A stretch of DNA of 6,411 nucleotides from Alphaproteobacteria bacterium (GCA_030430995.1 JAUIKA010000063.1:1-6411); one strand, 5' to 3'; numbered from the stretch's first letter, positions 1 through 5,686 are shown. Numbers and translations are program-made. Notes: generated by a model from the letters alone, not told the origin.

Positions 1-258
1 GTTATGAAGTTGCAGATATTGGTTAAAGATGGCATGATACAAGATGCAAAATTTAAAACATTTGGTTGTGGTTCTGCCATTGCTTCTAGTTCTGTTGTGA
101 CTGAGTGGTTAAAGGGTATGAAGATAGATGAAGCAAAAGAGATTCATAATACTAAAATAGCTAAATATTTATCTTTGCCGCCTGTAAAGACACATTGTTC
201 ATTGCTTGCTCAGGAGGCTATCCATGCTGCAATTGAAGATTATAAGTCAAAGAATTAA
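1..258 (+). CDS. iscU: Fe-S cluster assembly scaffold protein IscU (3' part)
   Basis: This is the C-terminal two thirds of IscU, the cytosolic scaffold on which IscS-derived sulfur and iron are assembled into [2Fe-2S] clusters before transfer to carriers. The frame is already open at base 1 (GTT ATG AAG), matching the VMKLQI stretch that follows the first cluster cysteine in the family. The N-terminal ~40 residues, including the first ligand cysteine (Cys37 in E. coli) and the following Asp, lie left of the window. The apparent ATG at position 4 is an internal Met, not the start. Visible signatures are FKTFGCGSAIASSS, with the second ligand Cys, and LPPVKTHCSLLAQEAI, which holds the LPPVK motif bound by HscA and the conserved His-Cys pair. 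The C-terminus ends at the usual place (YKSKN). iscA starts three bases after the stop, so the two are surely co-transcribed. Identity is near certain. Confidence 0.97.
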   Translation, partial: VMKLQILVKDGMIQDAKFKTFGCGSAIASSSVVTEWLKGMKIDEAKEIHNTKIAKYLSLPPVKTHCSLLAQEAIHAAIEDYKSKN

Positions 259-261
259 TAT

Positions 262-603
262 ATGTCTGCTAATAAGCATTTACTGGAAGTGACGGAGGAT
301 GGATCTGCCTACCTAAGGCAGCTAATGCTATCTGCGCCTAGCAATGCTTGTGGCATTCGGATTATTGTGAAATCTGGTGGATGCTCCGGTTATACTTATG
401 GCTTTGAATATGCTATTGCTATAGATAAATATGACGAAGTGTTAGATAAAGATGGCGTAAAAGTAGTCATAGATGCTAAGGCAATACTTAGAATTATGGG
501 CTCTGTTTTAGATTATCATAAAGACCAATTCAAAGAGGGTATAGTGATTACCAACCCTAATGAAAAGTCAAAATGTGGATGTGGGAAATCTTTTGCTTTA
601 TAA
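262..603 (+). CDS. iscA: Iron-sulfur cluster assembly A-type carrier protein IscA
   Basis: A 113-residue HesB/IscA-family (A-type carrier) protein that accepts Fe-S clusters or iron and passes them to apo-proteins in the cytosol. The three invariant cysteines are present: Cys41 in the SGGCSGYTYGFEY motif, and Cys105 and Cys107 in the C-terminal CGCGKSF motif. Length is slightly above the usual ~107 residues because of a short N-terminal extension. The ATG lies three bases after the iscU stop, inside the same transcript; no strong Shine-Dalgarno is visible apart from purines in the iscU 3' end, so coupled translation is likely. Position after iscU favours IscA over the paralogues ErpA and SufA, which share the same cysteines. 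In many alphaproteobacteria and in E. coli hscB-hscA-fdx follow, but here no isc gene follows on this strand. Confidence 0.95.
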   Translation: MSANKHLLEVTEDGSAYLRQLMLSAPSNACGIRIIVKSGGCSGYTYGFEYAIAIDKYDEVLDKDGVKVVIDAKAILRIMGSVLDYHKDQFKEGIVITNPNEKSKCGCGKSFAL

Positions 604-740
604 GATCACTTCATTAGTTATAGGATATCAGTTGCTCTGAAAAGAAGATTAAATTCAATATATAATAAAGGGGTTTTTTGTTTATAACCATAGAGATATA
701 TAAATTAGTAAATTAATTTCTTGCATATTATTATATTACT

Positions 741-765
741 AAGTTAGAGGATGCCTCTAGCTTTT
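741..765 (+). terminator. Hairpin between iscA and the next gene; weak candidate terminator
   Basis: Bases 741-750 (AAGTTAGAGG) pair with 754-763 (CCTCTAGCTT), giving ten pairs including one G-U, around a three-base ATG loop, followed by TTATT. It is the only clear hairpin in the 604-788 gap and lies about 140 bases after iscA. It could end the isc transcript or shape the leader of the next gene, whose ribosome binding site begins about 11 bases downstream. The T-tract is interrupted by an A, so the terminator call is weak. The rest of this gap (604-740 and 766-775) is AT-rich with nothing else convincing; possible -10-like TATAAA strings around 697-704 have no good -35 partner. Confidence 0.3.
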
Positions 766-775
766 ATTAACTAAT

Positions 776-791
776 AAAGGTAAAATATATG
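776..791 (+). promoter_or_regulatory. Ribosome binding site and start of the short split ORF
   Basis: AAAGG at 776-780 lies eight bases upstream of ATG at 789-791, a good Shine-Dalgarno spacing in a region where most starts have none. It is the main reason for believing that the short frame beginning at 789 is, or was, a translated gene. Confidence 0.5.
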
Positions 792-998
792 AATAATTAT
801 GGTGCATTTAAACTTCTTAATTCTGGGAAAATAGATACAACAAAATTTGGACAGAAGGCAGATGTTTCAAAAAGATGTAATTTAGAACCTAAGATGTAGA
901 AGGATTGGGGCGGCAACTCTGGCCCTAGGGATATCTATACCATGAATGGAAACCATTATGGAGGAGATGCAAAATTAACATATACTAAAAAGTTTTAA
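789..998 (+). pseudogene. Short hypothetical gene interrupted by an in-frame TAG
   Basis: An ATG with a good ribosome binding site opens a 36-codon frame that ends at TAG (897-899). The same frame then continues open for another 31 codons to TAA (996-998). Read through the TAG, it would be a ~68-residue protein. The second half is rich in Gly, Asp, Asn and Tyr (for example DWGGNSGPRDIYTMNGNHYG) and looks more like protein than random AT-rich sequence; it also lies in a locally GC-richer patch around 903-930. Three readings are possible: a gene inactivated by a nonsense mutation; a genuine 36-residue small protein; or chance. TAG is the ordinary stop of other genes here (the ORF ending at 1456, the hub gene ending at 3750), so recoding is unlikely. 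No family is recognised. The next ORF starts two bases after the TAA in another frame, suggesting that the two once formed an operon. Confidence 0.4.
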
Positions 999-1000
999 TT

Positions 1001-1456
1001 ATGGTGAGGGCTATTTGTTTTTTTATAGTTATTAATACAGCTTTATGTAATAGCTTTAATGCAAATATCCCTATCCAACATCTAATCAATAATATTTCTT
1101 GGCATTGTAAATACAGCCTATTTCCTAGTAATGCAAAAACCACTATTAATATTACAGAGATCTTAAAAGCTAATGCACATAAGAAGAGTTGCATATCTTT
1201 TAATAGTGAGTTTATAGATAAATTTGATTTATACAAAAAAGAGGAAATGATACTCTGCCCTACAGAAGATAATATACAAAATGTAGAATATATATCAACA
1301 GCAAGGTCAGCGCATCCTGAAAGCAATAATAGAGATATTGCAATTATAGAAGGTTATAAATTATTAGAGACAAAGTCAGAGTTAAAAGAAAAAGGCCGCA
1401 GGATGTATGCATATAGGATAGAGAGGGTGGAGAGAGCTATTAAAAAATCAAAATAG
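1001..1456 (+). CDS. Hypothetical protein, probably exported, cysteine-containing
   Basis: A 151-residue protein of no family I recognise. The N-terminus (MVRAICFFIVINTALC) has one basic residue followed by a hydrophobic core of about a dozen residues, like a short Sec signal peptide; Cys16 is preceded by Ala-Leu rather than a proper lipobox, so signal peptidase I or a retained membrane anchor is more likely than lipidation. The predicted mature part has Cys36, Cys64 and Cys86, which could form disulfides in the periplasm, and a strongly basic, probably helical C-terminus (about residues 125-151, rich in Lys and Arg). No clear Shine-Dalgarno precedes the ATG, which sits two bases after the TAA of the split frame upstream; the frame cannot extend far upstream because a TAA lies at 986-988. 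A 113-codon antisense frame overlaps it but looks like a shadow. It converges on dprA with a 78-base gap. Coding status is likely but not certain. Confidence 0.6.
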   Translation: MVRAICFFIVINTALCNSFNANIPIQHLINNISWHCKYSLFPSNAKTTINITEILKANAHKKSCISFNSEFIDKFDLYKKEEMILCPTEDNIQNVEYISTARSAHPESNNRDIAIIEGYKLLETKSELKEKGRRMYAYRIERVERAIKKSK

Positions 1457-1534
1457 TCATCTTATACATTTAGTAGCATTAAAAACCTGATCAATATTAC
1501 AAAATTTTATCTATTACTAGCTATCTTTATAGCC

Positions 1535-2668
1535 TTAAGTATTCTCTGAATATTTCAAAGCAATTTTATTGCCATGCATGCGCACTAACCTTCCTGCAAG
1601 CTCAAGCTCTATTAGTACAATCTGAATGACTGGTAAGGGTACTTCTGTAGAGGCTATTATAAGATTTATATCAACAGGGTTATATGAAAGTAGCCCTATT
1701 ATATCTTGCCTTTGAGTATCTGTAACTTCATGCTGTATGTTTTTATATTCATCACCATCCTCATTCACGCGTTCTCTATTTATTTGTTCTTCAACCTGAG
1801 AAATGTTAGAGATTATATCTTCTGTGTTTTCTATCAGTATAGCGCCTTCTTTTATTAGTTTATTTACTCCTTTTGATCTTGGGTCCATAGGGAGGCCAGG
1901 GACTGCAAAAATATCTCTATTATAGTCTAGTCCAAATTTGGCTGTAATGAGGGATCCTGAATTAACACTTGCTTCCACTACAATTACACCTAAAGACATG
2001 CCGGCTATAATTCTATTGCGTTGTGGGAAGTTCTGTGACATAGGTAGCGTCCCGAAAGGTAATTCAGCTACTATTAATCCATTAGATGCTATATTTTCAT
2101 ATAATTTTGTGTTTTCAGAAGGGTATATATGGTCTATCCCGCCTGCTAAAACTGCTACCGTATGCTTTAAGCTTACTTCATGTACGGCTTTATCAATCCC
2201 TCTTGCCATGCCAGATATTATTATATATCCATATTGCTCTGATAGTTCTCTTGATATTTGCCTAGCAAATTCCATACCATTTACTGAAGCATTCCTTGCT
2301 CCTACTATAGCAACTGATTTCTTGTTTAATAGGTTTAGGTTGCCTTTGCAGCTTATAACTGGTGGGGGCGCAGGCGTATTTAGAAGATATTTTGGATATG
2401 CAGCATCTTGAAAGGAGATCATTTTAGCTCCATATTTGCTATGAGCTTCCAATTCTTTATATGCATCATCTAAGCTCGCTGCCCTCAGAGGGGTTTTTCG
2501 CCCCCCTCTAACTGAATAATTTCCTAAATTTTCTATAGCGGTTTTTGTGTTACCAAAATGCTTTACTAGCTTAAAAAAAGACTTGGGACCTATATTCTCG
2601 GTCCTTATTAATCTTATAGTGTTAATTAGATTGCTATCATAGTCAGTTTTTTTAAGCAAAAAACCCAT
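1535..2668 (-). CDS. dprA: DNA-processing protein DprA (Smf), recombination mediator
   Basis: A 377-residue DprA/Smf protein, the cytosolic factor that binds incoming single-stranded DNA and loads RecA during natural transformation. Domains in order: an N-terminal helix-hairpin-helix/SAM-like region (about 12-50, with the phrase LIRTENIGPKSFFKLVKHFG); the Rossmann-like DNA-binding core (about 85-285) with VGARNAS (122-128), SGMARGID (152-159), GGIDHIYP (176-183), FPQRNRIIAGMS (214-225), EASVNSGSLITA (232-243) and VPGLPMDPRSKGVNKLI (256-272); an acidic linker; and a C-terminal DprA winged-helix domain (about 318-370). Length and motifs are complete, so it should be functional. The ATG overlaps the stop of the upstream peroxiredoxin gene by one base (TAATG), so the two are one operon with coupled translation. 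No convincing terminator lies in the 78 bases beyond the stop; a 5-bp stem at 1520-1533 is too weak. Confidence 0.97.
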   Translation of the reverse strand: MGFLLKKTDYDSNLINTIRLIRTENIGPKSFFKLVKHFGNTKTAIENLGNYSVRGGRKTPLRAASLDDAYKELEAHSKYGAKMISFQDAAYPKYLLNTPAPPPVISCKGNLNLLNKKSVAIVGARNASVNGMEFARQISRELSEQYGYIIISGMARGIDKAVHEVSLKHTVAVLAGGIDHIYPSENTKLYENIASNGLIVAELPFGTLPMSQNFPQRNRIIAGMSLGVIVVEASVNSGSLITAKFGLDYNRDIFAVPGLPMDPRSKGVNKLIKEGAILIENTEDIISNISQVEEQINRERVNEDGDEYKNIQHEVTDTQRQDIIGLLSYNPVDINLIIASTEVPLPVIQIVLIELELAGRLVRMHGNKIALKYSENT

Positions 2669-3270
2669 TATAAGTCTTCTGAGTTACTAGATAGATAATC
2701 TTGCACTCCTTGAGTTGTTGGAGTCATGGCTGTTTTGCCAGATCTCCAGCCGGCTGGGCATACTTCTCCATGATTCTGAAAATGAGATAAAGCATCAACC
2801 ATTCTTAGAGTTTCATCTATGTTTCTTCCCAGTGGCAAGTCATTTATTGTTGCATGCCTTATAACAAAGTCTTCATCTATTATGAAAGTCCCTCTAAGAG
2901 CAACGCCTTCATCTGTAAGGACATTATAGCTTCTGGCTATATCTTTATTTATATCTGCTACCATAGGGAATAACACCTGCCCTATCCCGCCATTGTCAGG
3001 AGTAGTATTCTTCCATGCAAGATGGCAAAAATGAGAGTCTATACTAACTGCTATAGGGATTGTACCACGTTCTGCGAATGCGCCTATCCTTGAGTGCAAA
3101 GCTATTAGCTCAGACGGGCATACAAAAGTGAAATCTAAAGGATAGAAAAATAGCACTGCCTTCTTATTGCCTATATAAGATTTTAAGTTAAAATTTTCAT
3201 TAATTTGGTTATTGGGCATAACCACAGTAGCGCTAAAATCTATTGCGGTTTTTCCTACAAAAGCTGTCAT
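2668..3270 (-). CDS. Typical 2-Cys peroxiredoxin (AhpC/TSA, Prx1 subfamily)
   Basis: A 200-residue thiol peroxidase that reduces hydrogen peroxide, organic peroxides or peroxynitrite, recycled by thioredoxin or AhpF-type reductases. The peroxidatic Cys51 is in the FYPLDFTFVCPSE motif, with the preceding Thr48 of the active-site PxxxTxxC pattern, and the resolving Cys171 is in EVCPAGWRSG near the C-terminus. The GGIG loop found in hyperoxidation-sensitive enzymes is present, but the C-terminal YF motif that goes with it is not (the tail reads QDYLSS). No signal peptide, so cytosolic. The ATG at 3270 is preceded by AGG at a seven-base spacing and by a good promoter with a short leader of roughly 24 bases. 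It is the first gene of a two-gene operon with dprA. No OxyR or other operator could be recognised. The subfamily is clear; whether to call it ahpC or tsaA cannot be decided here. Confidence 0.95.
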   Translation of the reverse strand: MTAFVGKTAIDFSATVVMPNNQINENFNLKSYIGNKKAVLFFYPLDFTFVCPSELIALHSRIGAFAERGTIPIAVSIDSHFCHLAWKNTTPDNGGIGQVLFPMVADINKDIARSYNVLTDEGVALRGTFIIDEDFVIRHATINDLPLGRNIDETLRMVDALSHFQNHGEVCPAGWRSGKTAMTPTTQGVQDYLSSNSEDL

Positions 3271-3300
3271 AAAGATACCTATTGAATTGAGTATAAATCT

Positions 3301-3329
3301 AGTATTGTCCTGATAGGAGTTTTTGTCAA
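3301..3329 (-). promoter_or_regulatory. Sigma70-type promoter of the peroxiredoxin-dprA operon
   Basis: On the minus strand a perfect -35 box TTGACA (3324-3329) is followed by a 17-base spacer and AATACT (3301-3306, four of six matches to TATAAT). Transcription would begin near 3294, about 24 bases before the peroxiredoxin ATG. It lies back to back with the rnpB promoter, the two -35 boxes being eight bases apart. Confidence 0.65.
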
Positions 3330-3337
3330 TAATATTA

Positions 3338-3366
3338 TTGATTTCTTAATATAATAGAAATATAAT
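3338..3366 (+). promoter_or_regulatory. Sigma70-type promoter of rnpB
   Basis: TTGATT (3338-3343), a 17-base spacer and a perfect TATAAT (3361-3366). The predicted 5' end, about eight bases further at 3374-3375, coincides with the first base of helix P1 of the RNase P RNA, which supports both the promoter and the RNA boundary. Confidence 0.75.
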
Positions 3367-3374
3367 CCTGCCTT

Positions 3375-3751
3375 AGCAGATAGCCAGAAAGTAGCGAATA
3401 TATTAGTATTTGAGGAAAGTCCGGACTCCATAGCAACATAGCACTGGGTAACGCCCAGCCAAGGTGACTTGAGGGAAAGTGCAGCAGAAAATATACCGCC
3501 TTAAATTTATTTAAGGTAAGGGTGAAAAGGTGGGGTAAGGGCCTACCGGCTATTCGGTAACGCATAGCGCATTGTAAACCCTGCTAGGAGCAAGACTAAA
3601 CAGCATAATTATAATTGGTTGCTAATTTATAAAGCAGATTTGCTTTATATTATGCAGGTGAGTCGCAAGAGGTGTATAGTAATATTACATCGCAGATGAA
3701 TTACTTTCTATAGCAATGCTATAACAGAATCCGGCTTATAAGCTATCTGCT
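3375..3751 (+). ncRNA. rnpB: RNase P RNA (M1 RNA), bacterial type A
   Basis: The catalytic RNA of ribonuclease P, which removes 5' leaders from pre-tRNAs. Universal signatures are present: GAGGAAAGTCCGGACTCC near the 5' end (from 3412), AGGTAAGGGTGAAAAGG, the tRNA CCA-binding loop L15 (GGT at 3534-3536 within GGGGTAAGGG), GTAAACCC, GGAGCAAGACTAAACAG, and ACAGAATCCGGCTTAT near the 3' end. Helices pair by eye: P1 3375-3384 with 3742-3751 (ten perfect pairs), P2 3386-3393 with 3702-3709 (eight pairs), P3 3395-3400 with 3407-3412, and a peripheral 9-bp stem 3628-3636/3641-3649. P1 and the upstream promoter set the ends, giving about 377 nt, a normal length. No intrinsic terminator follows; after P1 the sequence runs into the antisense of the convergent tail hub gene, whose stop codon overlaps the last two bases of P1. 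Confidence 0.97.
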
Positions 3752-4487
3752 ATTGGTCTATATATTTTGGTGCTTCTGGTAAGAAAGGTTCGCCTCTATA
3801 ATTAGCAGAATTGCCAAATTTTTCGCAGCATGTTTTATGTTCTTTGTCACATGTAGGGGATAAATAGAAAAACTTCACATTTTCAGATAAATTTTTATAA
3901 AAAATAACCTCATTTCCTATATTAGATGCAACCATAAATTTTGCTCCTTTATCTGTTTGCGCATAAGAGAGTTTGTAATAATTATCTGGCTTCTCCATGT
4001 CTTCTAAATATGCTATATTACCTTTTATGCAAGTCACATTATATTTTTCCTTATAATTTTCTATATTTACTCCGCATTTTTCATCTCCGAATGATGCTCT
4101 ACAGTTCTTGCTATAGCAAGAGGCAATATTCTTGTTGAGCTTATGTGCTATGCCATGTAAGGTAATTTCAAAATGCATTTTATTTTTTAGTATCTCTGTA
4201 CAATATGTGCTTACTATATGTTTGATACTGATATCTTCATAAGTTTTATAAATATCAAAAATAGCACTATCTAAATTATCGCTAAGTGATATTCCTTTGC
4301 TATGAAAGATTCCTTTTACTTGTATCTTAACTTTACCTAGGTTATTAAAAGACATATCTTCTAAACTTAGGCCAGAATGAGGCAAATATAAATCACTACC
4401 TATTCTTATGGGCTTGCACCCAGAGGTGAGAAAAATCTTTTTCCTGTTTTTTAACAATATTTTAAATATATGAAAATAGTTGCTCAT
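3750..4487 (-). CDS. GTA/phage tail hub protein, DUF2163 family (RcGTA gp13-like)
   Basis: A 245-residue protein recognisable as the DUF2163 / phage BR0599-like family, represented by gp13 of the Rhodobacter GTA, a baseplate hub subunit below the tail tube. Diagnostic stretches are the central CRASFGDEKCGVNI (129-142) preceded by HGIAHKLN, and the C-terminal CDKEHKTCCEKFGNSANYRG (213-232) followed by a Pro-rich tail. The repeated Cys pattern (129, 138, 213, 220/221) matches the conserved cysteines of the family, which are thought to hold an Fe-S cluster or structural metal. It is shorter than the usual ~290 residues, the shortening being spread over the N-terminal half. Its ATG overlaps the stop of the upstream DUF2460 gene by four bases (ATGA). 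It is the last gene of the cluster: no gp14 peptidase or gp15 gene follows, and its TAG overlaps the 3' end of rnpB. The frame is intact. Confidence 0.85.
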   Translation of the reverse strand: MSNYFHIFKILLKNRKKIFLTSGCKPIRIGSDLYLPHSGLSLEDMSFNNLGKVKIQVKGIFHSKGISLSDNLDSAIFDIYKTYEDISIKHIVSTYCTEILKNKMHFEITLHGIAHKLNKNIASCYSKNCRASFGDEKCGVNIENYKEKYNVTCIKGNIAYLEDMEKPDNYYKLSYAQTDKGAKFMVASNIGNEVIFYKNLSENVKFFYLSPTCDKEHKTCCEKFGNSANYRGEPFLPEAPKYIDQ

Positions 4488-5068
4488 AATATTACTTCTA
4501 TTAATTCTAAGTTATTTATTAATACCCTTTTAGGGCTTTGATATTTATATGACAAGTTATCATTTGCGAAGCGCACTATAGTATAAAATTTAAAGTCAGC
4601 ATAAATATGCTCCCCTTTTTTATATTGGAAAGATATTACAGCATCCTCATTTATTTTATATTGCAATTCATCTTTATTTGAATAAAGCCGAATAGACCCA
4701 TCTACTGGCGCAAAAATTCTTTTCCTGTCACCTGCTGTAGAATAGCGTTTTACTAGCCGGACATTATCCATATTTCCTGTTGATATAGATATATTCTGTT
4801 TCTCTGCTTTATGGTCATAAGGGTCTAATAAAGTAAAAGCGTTTAACCTTCCCATCCTTGCTAAGAAGAAGTTATGTATTAAAGAAAATCTCTCAGTAGA
4901 AACTGTAATATTCTTCAAATGATATTTCTTTATAGGCATTGTAATATTTGCTTCTCTTGCTTCCTGGCCATTGTTGCAGGTTATGACTATTGTGCTATAC
5001 TCAAAATAACAGGTAAGTAGTTTTGTGATTTCAGCAGGAAAAATTTCTTTATCAAAATTCATCTTCAT
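4484..5068 (-). CDS. GTA/phage distal tail protein, DUF2460 family (RcGTA gp12-like)
   Basis: A 194-residue DUF2460 protein; in the Rhodobacter GTA the homologue gp12 forms the distal tail ring between tail tube and hub. Family signatures: the N-terminal FDKEIFPAEI; GQEAREANI (34-42), equivalent to the G-x-E-x-R-x-x-x-W/I region; FFLARMGRLNAFTLLDPYD (67-85), the FFxARxGRxxxFxxxDxxD core; LVKRY (105-109); PVDGSIRL (121-128); and a C-terminal FYTIVRFANDNLS (161-173) ending in a Leu-Glu-Ile-like tail. Length is close to the family's ~210. The ATG at 5068 lies inside the end of the upstream DUF3168 gene (17-base overlap); an in-frame ATG two codons later would reduce this to 11 bases. No Shine-Dalgarno is clear. 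In RcGTA three to four genes (gp9 to gp11) separate it from DUF3168; here there are none. Confidence 0.87.
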   Translation of the reverse strand: MKMNFDKEIFPAEITKLLTCYFEYSTIVITCNNGQEAREANITMPIKKYHLKNITVSTERFSLIHNFFLARMGRLNAFTLLDPYDHKAEKQNISISTGNMDNVRLVKRYSTAGDRKRIFAPVDGSIRLYSNKDELQYKINEDAVISFQYKKGEHIYADFKFYTIVRFANDNLSYKYQSPKRVLINNLELIEVIL

Positions 5069-5390
5069 ATGTCATTGAATATAATAAGGTTATTTTATAA
5101 CTTACCAGGCTCTCGCCCTGGCTATTAGCAATTGAGATTAAATGCATATCTTCTATTTCTTTTAATGCAGCTTTTACGTTATGCGCAATTTTCATGGATT
5201 GTGACTGAGAATCTGAGAATATCTCCACAGAGAAATTTACGTCATAACTCCATAAAGGTAAGGCAAGTTGCTGCATAGACTTTACTGTTATAACCACACA
5301 ATCTTCATTTGGGTATTCCGTATATTCACTCAATATTGGCACTTCAACATGGGCTAATTTATCTATAAGGCTATTGATAATTTTAATCAT
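5052..5390 (-). CDS. DUF3168 tail terminator / head-tail joining protein (RcGTA gp8-like)
   Basis: A 112-residue protein assigned to DUF3168 (gp8-type tail terminator, which caps the tail tube at the head-tail interface). The family is divergent and the call rests on pattern and position: an N-terminal helix followed by a Pro-containing strand (VEVPILSEYTEYP), a central WSYDVNFSVEIFSDSQSQS (47-65) resembling the family's hydrophobic strand and charged turn before a helix, the helix MKIAHNVKAALKEIE (66-80), and a terminal strand with YKITLLYSMTYED. It is shorter than the usual ~130-140 residues. It sits exactly where gp8 belongs, after the adaptor gene, with a four-base ATGA overlap at its start, and its 3' end overlaps the DUF2460 gene by 17 bases. 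No signal peptide or membrane segment is visible. Confidence 0.72.
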   Translation of the reverse strand: MIKIINSLIDKLAHVEVPILSEYTEYPNEDCVVITVKSMQQLALPLWSYDVNFSVEIFSDSQSQSMKIAHNVKAALKEIEDMHLISIANSQGESLVSYKITLLYSMTYEDEF

Positions 5391-5686
5391 GATATCTGCA
5401 CTGCTATTAAATCTGTGAATATTCTCTCATGAACTATTTTTTTAATTTGGTATATGCTATCTGCTTCTTTTATTCGCATTCCTGTTCTTATAGTTTTATT
5501 TAACCTGATTTTAAAGGAAAAGTAATTAACAGAATTCTGCAATCCAAAATTGTAATAGTTTAAATATTTTATATTATTGCTGCATATATTTGTTTTTACA
5601 GAGTAAGATGCATGAAGTATTTTCCATTGGTTGATATCTTTATATAAGATATCAATCTGTATATTGGGCCTTTTTTTCATTGTCAT
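5387..5686 (-). CDS. Phage head-tail adaptor / stopper (RcGTA gp7-like)
   Basis: A 99-residue small protein matching the phage head-tail adaptor/head-closure family (SPP1 gp16 / RcGTA gp7 type), which forms the ring that seals the portal-adaptor channel. The evidence is the C-terminal half: FKIRLNKTIRTGMRIKEADS (58-77), corresponding to the strand and basic turn followed by an MRI/MRF strand, then IYQIKKIVHERIFTDLIAVQ (78-97), the Y-x-I-x-x-I strand and closing strand of the family. The N-terminal half is weakly conserved; an additional Met at codon 3 is an alternative start. Its ATG overlaps the stop of the connector gene by four bases and its own stop overlaps the DUF3168 start by four bases. 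Position between connector and DUF3168 supports the call as much as the sequence does. Confidence 0.72.
   Translation of the reverse strand: MTMKKRPNIQIDILYKDINQWKILHASYSVKTNICSNNIKYLNYYNFGLQNSVNYFSFKIRLNKTIRTGMRIKEADSIYQIKKIVHERIFTDLIAVQIS

Noticed and set aside
897..899. Programmed readthrough or amber recoding at the in-frame TAG
   Set aside because: TAG is the normal stop of other genes in the window and no readthrough context or downstream stimulatory structure is visible; a nonsense mutation or simple gene end is more likely.
985..1326. 113-codon minus-strand ORF opposite the hypothetical exported protein
   Set aside because: It overlaps the plus-strand ORF almost entirely, starts without a Shine-Dalgarno, and its hydrophobic, Leu/Ile/Ser-rich translation is what antisense of AT-rich coding sequence gives. 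The plus-strand frame is longer and fits an operon-like position, though neither is proven.
1520..1533. Small inverted repeat GCTAT-CTTT-ATAGC between the convergent genes
   Set aside because: Only five pairs, AT-rich and no T-run on either strand; too weak for a bidirectional terminator call.
1938..2411. 157-codon plus-strand ORF
   Set aside because: It lies wholly inside dprA on the opposite strand, over the conserved Rossmann core; a shadow frame.
3335..3565. 76-codon minus-strand ORF
   Set aside because: It covers the rnpB promoter and the 5' half of the RNase P RNA, whose signatures and helices are unmistakable.
3941..4138. 65-codon plus-strand ORF rich in Leu, Tyr and Cys
   Set aside because: Antisense to the DUF2163 gene over its conserved Cys motif; a shadow frame.
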